From an uncultured Bacteroidales bacterium (lineage in GTDB: Bacteria; Bacteroidota; Bacteroidia; Bacteroidales; FEN-979), in contig CAIRDP010000010.1 of the NCBI GenBank assembly GCA_903877385.1, positions 102,103 through 166,102 of the forward strand: a stretch of 64,000 bases of DNA. The letters are read 5' to 3'. Shown in pieces: positions 23,970-29,883 of this stretch. The stretch's first letter is position 1, and every line of letters starts with the position of its first letter. The notes beneath the pieces were generated by a model. The model was given only the letters and a program-made list of their open reading frames with translations, did no database searches and was not told where the DNA came from. A program made the translations under genes and the position numbers.

Positions 23970-24776
23970 CTATTTCGCTACTTCGCTACTTTGCACTAAT
24001 TTTCCGTCGACTTTGATGTCGCCCAGGGGGTAGAAGGGGAACATATTCTCTTCCATCCATTTGTTCGATTGAACGGGTGTCATTTTCCATCCTGAATTGC
24101 AGTTTGAAACCACTTCGATAAAAGCAATGCCTTTGTTTTCTTTCTGTTGTTCAAGTGCTTTGCGGATGGCTTTCTTTGTTTTGCGAACGTGGTTCGGAGT
24201 GTGTACAGCCTGGCGGGTTACATAATTCACGCCCGGGAGGTTGGCAATAAGTTCGGTGATCTTGAGGGGATGCCCCATGGTGAGTACGTTGCGGCCGTAA
24301 GGAGAAGTCGAAGACCTCATACCCGGAAGGGTAGTGGGAGCCATCTGCCCGCCCGTCATGCCGTAAATACCGTTATTGATGAAGATGATAGTGAAATTTT
24401 CACCGCGGTTGCAGGCATGGATGGTTTCGGCTGTGCCTATGGCAGCAAGGTCGCCGTCGCCCTGGTAGGTAAATACGAATTTATCGGGCCAGAGGCGTTT
24501 GATTGCGGTTGCTAAGGCAGGGGCGCGGCCGTGGGCAGCGCCTATCATGTCGATATTCATGAAATCATAAGCAAGAACTGAACATCCGACCGGGGAGACC
24601 CCGATGGTTTTATCCTGTATGCCCATCTCTTCCAGGGTTTCCATCAGCATGCGGTGCACAACGCCGTGTCCGCAGCCGGGGCAATAGCTTAAGGGTCTGT
24701 CGACAAGGAGACTTGTACGTTTATAAACGATGTTCTCATCCTTGCGTATCTGGGTTTTTACAAATGGTTCCTCCAT
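23970..24776 (-). CDS. 2-oxoacid:ferredoxin oxidoreductase, beta subunit (VOR type)
   Basis: Thiamine-diphosphate subunit of 268 residues. Motifs: SYCPGCGHGVVHRML, GVSPVGCSVLAYDF, HGRAPALATAIKR, and the diphosphate site TYQGDGDLAAIGTAE...NNGIYGMTGGQ. I start at the ATG at 24776, which lies 2 bp after the alpha stop and is preceded by GGAGG within the end of alpha; a TTG six bases upstream is the alternative. The 3' end runs into a CGCTACTTCGC repeat, so the last residues (VQSSEVAK) are encoded by repeat sequence. Confidence 0.92.
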   Translation of the reverse strand: MEEPFVKTQIRKDENIVYKRTSLLVDRPLSYCPGCGHGVVHRMLMETLEEMGIQDKTIGVSPVGCSVLAYDFMNIDMIGAAHGRAPALATAIKRLWPDKFVFTYQGDGDLAAIGTAETIHACNRGENFTIIFINNGIYGMTGGQMAPTTLPGMRSSTSPYGRNVLTMGHPLKITELIANLPGVNYVTRQAVHTPNHVRKTKKAIRKALEQQKENKGIAFIEVVSNCNSGWKMTPVQSNKWMEENMFPFYPLGDIKVDGKLVQSSEVAK

Positions 24777-24778
24777 AA

Positions 24779-25861
24779 TCAACCTCCGATAATTTGAGTT
24801 TCCAACGCCTTTACAACTTCATCCGGTGTTGGGATAATACCGCCGAAACGTCCGAAATGTTCAATTTTAATACTGCAGCCAACGCTCAGTTTAACGTCTT
24901 CTATCATCTGGCCTGCATTCATTTCAACAACCAGCATGCCTTTGACTTTTTTACCAATGGCGTTCATCTGTTTTTCAGGGAAAGGGAAGAGGGTAATAGG
25001 TCTGAACAGTCCAACCTTGATACCTTTTGCTCTTGCGAGGTCCATTGACTTCTGGCAGATGCGGGCCGAGAGACCGAAGGCAACGAAAAGATATTCGGCA
25101 TCATCAACGCCGAGGGTTTCGTAAAGGACTTCGTTTTCCTGGATTTTCCTGTATTTTGCCTGGAGTTTCAGGTTCACTCTTTCCTGCCCGGCCGGGTCAA
25201 GGTCAAGGGAGGTAATGATGATATGTTCCCGGGTTTTTGGTTTGCCTGTGGCTGCCCAGGGGTTCTGACTGATCAGTTCCGCTTCGGTGCGCCTTGGTAT
25301 GGGATCAAAGAGAACGACTTTCTCCATCATCTGGCCAATAGCACCGTCGGAGAGTATCATGGCCGGGGTACGGTATTTGAAGGCCAGTTCGAAGGCCAGC
25401 TTAACATGGTCGCACATTTCCTGCACAGAGGCCGGTGCCAGGACGATCATTTTATAATCGCCATGCCCGCCTCCCTTGACGGCCTGGAAGTAATCGGCCT
25501 GGGAGGGCTGGATGGTTCCAAGCCCGGGGCCGCCGCGGACGACGTTTACTATTACGGCGGGAAGCTCAGCTCCGGCCATGTACGAGATCCCCTCCTGCAT
25601 AAGGCTGATGCCGGGGCTGGACGAGGATGTCATCACCATTTTTCCTGTACCTGCAGCTCCGTAAAGCATGTTGATCGAAGCCGTTTCACTTTCGGCCTGA
25701 AGTACAACCATACCGGTGCGCTCATGCGGTTTTTCCGCCATGAGGTACTCCATCACTTCAGACTGAGGGGTTATAGGGTAACCGAAATACCCGTCGCAAC
25801 CGGCCCTGATGGCAGCTTCTGCAACAGCTTCGTTACCCTTCATCAATCGTAATTCTCCCAT
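24779..25861 (-). CDS. vorB: 2-oxoacid:ferredoxin oxidoreductase, alpha subunit (VorB type)
   Basis: A 360-residue alpha subunit that binds the pyrimidine part of thiamine diphosphate. Motifs: GNEAVAEAAIRAGCDGYFGYPITPQSEV, QAESETASINMLYGAAGTGK, MTSSSSPGISLMQEGISYM, NVVRGGPGLGTIQPSQADYFQ. It most resembles subunits annotated as 3-methyl-2-oxobutanoate:ferredoxin oxidoreductase; branched-chain or aromatic 2-oxoacids are likely substrates, by family only. Starts 20 bp after the delta stop. Confidence 0.88.
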   Translation of the reverse strand: MGELRLMKGNEAVAEAAIRAGCDGYFGYPITPQSEVMEYLMAEKPHERTGMVVLQAESETASINMLYGAAGTGKMVMTSSSSPGISLMQEGISYMAGAELPAVIVNVVRGGPGLGTIQPSQADYFQAVKGGGHGDYKMIVLAPASVQEMCDHVKLAFELAFKYRTPAMILSDGAIGQMMEKVVLFDPIPRRTEAELISQNPWAATGKPKTREHIIITSLDLDPAGQERVNLKLQAKYRKIQENEVLYETLGVDDAEYLFVAFGLSARICQKSMDLARAKGIKVGLFRPITLFPFPEKQMNAIGKKVKGMLVVEMNAGQMIEDVKLSVGCSIKIEHFGRFGGIIPTPDEVVKALETQIIGG

Positions 25862-25881
25862 GAGATATGTAGTTTAAATTG

Positions 25882-26106
25882 TTATTCGATCTTGCCGCGG
25901 AATACTGTGATCACACCGTCGGGGCAGACAATTGCACAGTTCATACAGCCCGTGCATTCGTCGTTTACTTTCATGGCAAAATGGTAACCTTTGCCGTTGA
26001 CTTCTTTCGACATCGCAATAGTTGAAGAAGGGCAGGCGGTAATGCATACTTCGCATCCCTTGCAGCGTTCCACGTTTACCAGGATATCACCTTTGATCTT
26101 AGCCAT
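25882..26106 (-). CDS. 2-oxoacid:ferredoxin oxidoreductase, delta subunit (2[4Fe-4S])
   Basis: A 74-residue ferredoxin-like subunit carrying two [4Fe-4S] clusters, CKGCEVCITACPSS and CTGCMNCAIVCPDG. It relays electrons from the beta subunit to free ferredoxin. It is the first gene of the four-gene operon; the upstream minus-strand sequence TAATTTCG near 26143-26150 is only a near match to TAnnTTTG. Confidence 0.92.
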   Translation of the reverse strand: MAKIKGDILVNVERCKGCEVCITACPSSTIAMSKEVNGKGYHFAMKVNDECTGCMNCAIVCPDGVITVFRGKIE

Positions 26107-26207
26107 ACTGAGAAAAATTAATGGACAGGTAATTAATACCAGGGCGAAATTAGGTAAATTTATCTGAACGGAGAATGGGTTTTGTTAAATTTAGAACAAG
26201 TATAATT

Positions 26208-26248
26208 AGCCAGGGCACCTGGTGCCTAGTACCTAGTGCCTGGTACAT
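26208..26248. repeat. palindromic CACCTGGTGCCTAGTACCTAG repeat
   Basis: Short palindromes CACCTGGTG and CTAGTACCTAG lie in tandem, followed by TGCCTGGTACATGG. The element sits directly after the stop of the 26252 gene and before the ferredoxin oxidoreductase operon, so it could act as a weak terminator or as an mRNA 3'-end structure. A related GCATCAGGTGCCAGGAGC word occurs near 50917. Confidence 0.55.
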
Positions 26249-26251
26249 GGC

Positions 26252-27040
26252 TCATCTCTGGGCGGTGCTGTTGTAATAGAAACTCCGGAAATGGGATTCG
26301 GTGAAAACGGGGTCGATTTTATGATAAAAATTGATGAGGATACTGGTCTTCTCACGTATCCTGTCGTTCAGCTCCACAACCCTCCAGAACTCACGGCTGC
26401 CGGTAAAAAGATACTGGGCAACCACGTTGATGTCTTCTTCAACTGAAGCGGTGGAATACTGTGATAAAAATCCCTGTTCAATGAGGGAGGGATCCAGGGC
26501 CATGCTGGACATCCCATGGGAAATGGCTTCTGCTCCTCCCTTTCCGTACCGGAAAGACGGAGGATTAACCTCAAGCCACCTGGCTTTATCGAAATATGAC
26601 GGAAAATCCCTGAGCAGTATGCTGGAAAATTCATGATGGAACACCTGCTCAATATATTCGTCGGAGAACCAGGGGTTATCGGTATCGTCGCTCAGGTAAA
26701 CCGTATGCTGGTAATTCGTGCCTCCGTATGGCAAGCCGTAAAACTTCATGGACTTCATAACGCACACCCTGTCGAGGTACAGGTTCATCATTGCCGGAGG
26801 ATACTTCGAAAAGGCGTGTGAAAGCACCTCCTCAAGCCTGGTCGTCTCTTCAGGGGACAAGGGCCTGATATCCGGGTTTATTTTTTTTCCTGTCCACTGA
26901 TGAGGGAAAACAGTAAGATTGGAAGGGAAGAGGATTTCGACCCCGTTGCTCTGGTCATAATAGGTTTCCTGGGCCCCAAGTTTGGGCGAAAGGGATAGAA
27001 TAAATACAAAACAAAGCCAAATCTTGTAAGGAAGAGCCAT
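26252..27040 (-). CDS. exported putative metallopeptidase-like protein, degenerate motif
   Basis: A 262-residue secreted protein with a signal peptide ending KLGAQE. The segment VFHHEFSSILLRDFPSYFDKARW looks like the HExxH region of Bacteroidota zinc-binding peptidase-like proteins (usual context HHEFAHIL), but the second His is replaced by Ser, so zinc binding and catalysis are doubtful. A conserved start segment (LYLDRVCVMKSMKFYG, GGTNYQHTVYLSD) precedes it. I do not know its role. It stands alone between an aminotransferase gene and the VOR operon, with 145 bp and 174 bp gaps. Confidence 0.7.
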   Translation of the reverse strand: MALPYKIWLCFVFILSLSPKLGAQETYYDQSNGVEILFPSNLTVFPHQWTGKKINPDIRPLSPEETTRLEEVLSHAFSKYPPAMMNLYLDRVCVMKSMKFYGLPYGGTNYQHTVYLSDDTDNPWFSDEYIEQVFHHEFSSILLRDFPSYFDKARWLEVNPPSFRYGKGGAEAISHGMSSMALDPSLIEQGFLSQYSTASVEEDINVVAQYLFTGSREFWRVVELNDRIREKTSILINFYHKIDPVFTESHFRSFYYNSTAQR

Positions 27041-27214
27041 TTACGATTTTTTCAACGCGCAAAGAAAGGCAGGGCAAACTAAGGTACGGAGGTAAAAACG
27101 CTGAAAATATCAACCTAGTCTTGTTAATAACTCGTATTATTTTGTTGATAAGTTTGCCTCTCAGGCACTTGCTCTGGCATGAGGGAATGAAAATTTCGAT
27201 AAATCTCTCCCAGG

Positions 27215-28549
27215 CTATACCGGGTGATTTTCGTGGAATTTTTTCAAACGTTCCTCCAATGCCGGGAACTGGGCTCTTTGGACCAGGGAAACGCAGGCAC
27301 GCAGTCCTTCAAGTCGTTCGCTTCCGCAAATGCTCAGTGAAATGGCACTGATCCCGTAATAGAGAAGTTCCAGGAGCAGCTCGTCACTGGTAAAACCGGG
27401 ATAGGATACTGTGAAGTAAAACCCGTCGGCAATAGGGTTACCTTCGTCTTTATCATAAACGATTTTAAAACCATGATCGATAAACAGCTTCTTCATGATC
27501 CTGGCTTTCTCCCCATATTCCTTAACCACTTCGCGGAAATTAAAAGTTCCGTCATTTGCAGCTTTCAGCATGGCGGCCATGGCATATTGCGTGGAATGTG
27601 CGGTGCCGGCACTCAAAGCATACAGGGTCCCGTAAATCAATGCCCTGCCGAAAATATTGGAGGAATAAGACCAGAGAAGGTTCTCCGATACCTGGTTGAA
27701 GAGGTGGTTTGAAACAAGCATGAGGCCGATCCTCTGTCCTGCATAACTGAATGCTTTTGAACTTGAAATAAGCAGGATATAGTTTTCGGTGTATTTTGCA
27801 ACGGTAGGCTGGTACGGAGCTTGCCCCGGATGCCCGTAATCTTTCCTGAAATCCATGCCAAAGTAGGCGAGGTCTTCAATAATGACAACATTATATTTAG
27901 TGGCCAGCTCTCCTATGATCCTGAGTTCATGGTCGGTAAAGCAGATCCATGAAGGGTTGTTCGGATTTGAGTACAGTACCGAATGTATTTTCCCGGTCGA
28001 GAAGTAGGATTCAAGTTTTTCCCTGAGTTTTTCTCCCCTGAAATCATACACATCAAAGCTCTGGTATTTGAGCCCAAGCACGATTTGCTGCTGATGGTGG
28101 ACAGGGAATCCCGGGTCGATGAACAGGGTGGTATCGCGTTCTTTTGACAGTTTTGAAAGTGTTAGGAAGGCTGCGAACCCGCCCTGCATGGATCCTACCG
28201 TGGGAACGCAGTTTGCTTCATCAACATCAATGTCGAGGAAGAGTTTTGCAAAACGAGAAGCCTCTGCTTTCAGGATGGGCGTACCTTCAATATCGGGATA
28301 AATCGCCGCTACCCCTCTTTTCAGGGCTTCAATTTCGGCCTGCACGCCGATCTCTGAAGGCGGGAGCCCGGGAACCCCCATTTCCATCCGGACAAACTTT
28401 TCTCCGGTCTCCTTCTCAATCCCGTTGATCAGCCTCTTTATCTCACGGATAGAGGCAGTGCCGATATTGCGGATTTTACTTTCCTGTATATGCCGGCTTA
28501 CTATTTCAAATTTCATTGGAGTATCTTTCATCGTCTCCTCGTATTTCAA
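27215..28549 (-). CDS. pyridoxal-phosphate aminotransferase, class I/II
   Basis: A 444-residue fold-type I aminotransferase. Cofactor motifs: YSNPNNPSWICF, IIEDLAYFGMDF and the Schiff-base lysine in LISSSKAFSYAGQRIGLML. The N-terminal ~40 residues (KIRNIGTASIREIKRLINGIEKETGEKFVRM) are typical of a Bacteroidota subgroup. The substrate is not evident; aromatic or branched-chain amino acids are possible. It is the next minus-strand gene after hpdA (101-bp gap), which raises the idea that it supplies aromatic 2-oxoacids. The start may be the ATG at 28549 or one six codons later. Confidence 0.87.
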   Translation of the reverse strand: MKYEETMKDTPMKFEIVSRHIQESKIRNIGTASIREIKRLINGIEKETGEKFVRMEMGVPGLPPSEIGVQAEIEALKRGVAAIYPDIEGTPILKAEASRFAKLFLDIDVDEANCVPTVGSMQGGFAAFLTLSKLSKERDTTLFIDPGFPVHHQQQIVLGLKYQSFDVYDFRGEKLREKLESYFSTGKIHSVLYSNPNNPSWICFTDHELRIIGELATKYNVVIIEDLAYFGMDFRKDYGHPGQAPYQPTVAKYTENYILLISSSKAFSYAGQRIGLMLVSNHLFNQVSENLLWSYSSNIFGRALIYGTLYALSAGTAHSTQYAMAAMLKAANDGTFNFREVVKEYGEKARIMKKLFIDHGFKIVYDKDEGNPIADGFYFTVSYPGFTSDELLLELLYYGISAISLSICGSERLEGLRACVSLVQRAQFPALEERLKKFHENHPV

Positions 28550-28650
28550 GAATTAATTCAAATTCTGAATGGCAAAAGTCCTAAAATATTTTCATTCCGG
28601 CAATGATATTAATCATAGCAGAATAACTATTTTCATAAATTATTTACAGA

Positions 28651-29598
28651 TCAGAATGGGGTTTCGCTTCCGAGGTAACATTTAAGCCCCAGTTCCGTGA
28701 ACCGGTTGCGCACTTCCAAAAGCTTTTCCCTAGGGGTCATTTCGAAGCCGGGGAGCTTGTATGTATAACCGGAAAGAAGATATTTTTCACGTCCGAGATG
28801 ATGAACCGGGAGAATATTAAGCTCATCACGCCCGAGTGAAAGAATAAAAGCAGCCGTTGCCTGAATGTTTTCATCAGAATCATTCAGTCCGGGTACAAGC
28901 GGCATCCTGAATACCAGCCTCCCTTCAAAAATCCCTGCAAGCCGCCTTGCATTTTCAAGTATCCTTCGGTTGGATGAAGATGTAAGCTGATGATGCGTGG
29001 CATCGTCCATATGTTTCAGGTCGAAAAATATCCATTCAAGCCAGGGAAGCGAAGGTTCTATGTTGGCCCAGGGAACTTCGCCGCAGGTTTCCACGGCTGT
29101 GTGTATGAATGCCTCAAAGCATTTCTCAAGCAAAGCCGCAGTGAACAAAGCCTGTGCAAAAGGTTCCCCCCCGGTAAGAGTGATCCCCCCGTTTTCGCCC
29201 CAGTACTGCCTGTCGCGCACTATCCTGGTATAAAGTTCAGGTATGCTGATGTAATATCCGCCTTGCGCCAGGGCCCCCGTAAGACAAGCCTTTACGCAAT
29301 CGTAGGTGCTGCACTTGCTGCATTTCTTCCTGTCAAATACCAGCTCCGGGTTCTCCTTCCCCCCGGGGAAAGTGATGGCTTTGTGGGGACAGGCTTCAAG
29401 GCAAAAAAGATCATAAACGCATTTGGATTCTTTGTACAAGGGTTCAGGGAACGCTTTGATCCCTTCGGGGTTGGAACACCAGAGGCATCTGAGGGGACAG
29501 CCTTTTAAAAATATCAATGTACGGCAACCGGGGCCGTCATGGACTGAGAAGCCCTGGATATCGAAGAGGTAACCCCCTGTTAATTCTGACTGATCCAT
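28651..29598 (-). CDS. hpdA: 4-hydroxyphenylacetate decarboxylase activating enzyme (radical SAM)
   Basis: Radical SAM enzyme that places the glycyl radical on HpdB. The 315 residues contain the CxxxCxxC cluster motif C34-PLR-C38-LW-C41 and the SAM-binding GGITLTGGEPFAQ. Between them is the ferredoxin-like insert typical of this subclass. Its second cluster motif is complete (C93, C96, C101, C105). In the first only C60, C66 and C70 are present, with Asp63 at the expected second Cys position. The gene overlaps hpdC by 19 bp, and the order hpdB-hpdC-hpdA is the order known from clostridia. Confidence 0.9.
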   Translation of the reverse strand: MDQSELTGGYLFDIQGFSVHDGPGCRTLIFLKGCPLRCLWCSNPEGIKAFPEPLYKESKCVYDLFCLEACPHKAITFPGGKENPELVFDRKKCSKCSTYDCVKACLTGALAQGGYYISIPELYTRIVRDRQYWGENGGITLTGGEPFAQALFTAALLEKCFEAFIHTAVETCGEVPWANIEPSLPWLEWIFFDLKHMDDATHHQLTSSSNRRILENARRLAGIFEGRLVFRMPLVPGLNDSDENIQATAAFILSLGRDELNILPVHHLGREKYLLSGYTYKLPGFEMTPREKLLEVRNRFTELGLKCYLGSETPF

Positions 29599-29831
29599 TT
29601 GAAATCAACGCATGATGCGGCATTCATATCAGGATATGCCAGGGTGGATGACATGCATTTGCCCAGGAATTCCTTATCGGGAGTGTAATTGCTGCAAAAC
29701 TTGCATTTGGCAGTTTTCTCGGCCTTATTGCAGAATGCATCATCAGGCAGAATGTCTTTCCTGCTTAGCTTGCATATGCCCTTGAAAACATCGACGGGGA
29801 GGTAGAATTTGCAATCGGAACAAGTACTCAT
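29580..29831 (-). CDS. hpdC: 4-hydroxyphenylacetate decarboxylase small subunit
   Basis: An 83-residue iron-sulfur subunit unique to 4-hydroxyphenylacetate decarboxylases. Eight Cys fall in the family pattern: C4, C7, C20, C34 in the first half and C43, C46, C59, C74 in the second (TCSDCKFYLPVDVFKGIC and KCKFCSNYTPDKEFLGKC). In the clostridial proteins I recall, the first ligand is a His (for example HSDC); here it is Cys4. The start is the ATG at 29831; an in-frame TTG six codons upstream is less likely. The 52-bp gap after hpdB contains one GTACATT repeat unit. Confidence 0.9.
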   Translation of the reverse strand: MSTCSDCKFYLPVDVFKGICKLSRKDILPDDAFCNKAEKTAKCKFCSNYTPDKEFLGKCMSSTLAYPDMNAASCVDFKWISQN

Positions 29832-29860
29832 AACTATTGGATTATGCAATTAATTCATTT

Positions 29861-29881
29861 GTATATGGTACATTGTACATT
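29861..29881. repeat. single GTATATGGTACATTGTACATT unit between hpdB and hpdC
   Basis: One and a half copies of the unit that forms the tandem array at 17341-17450. It contains the inverted repeat GTACA-A-TGTAC on the transcribed strand and lies 30 bp upstream of hpdC. Confidence 0.75.
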
Positions 29882-29883
29882 CT

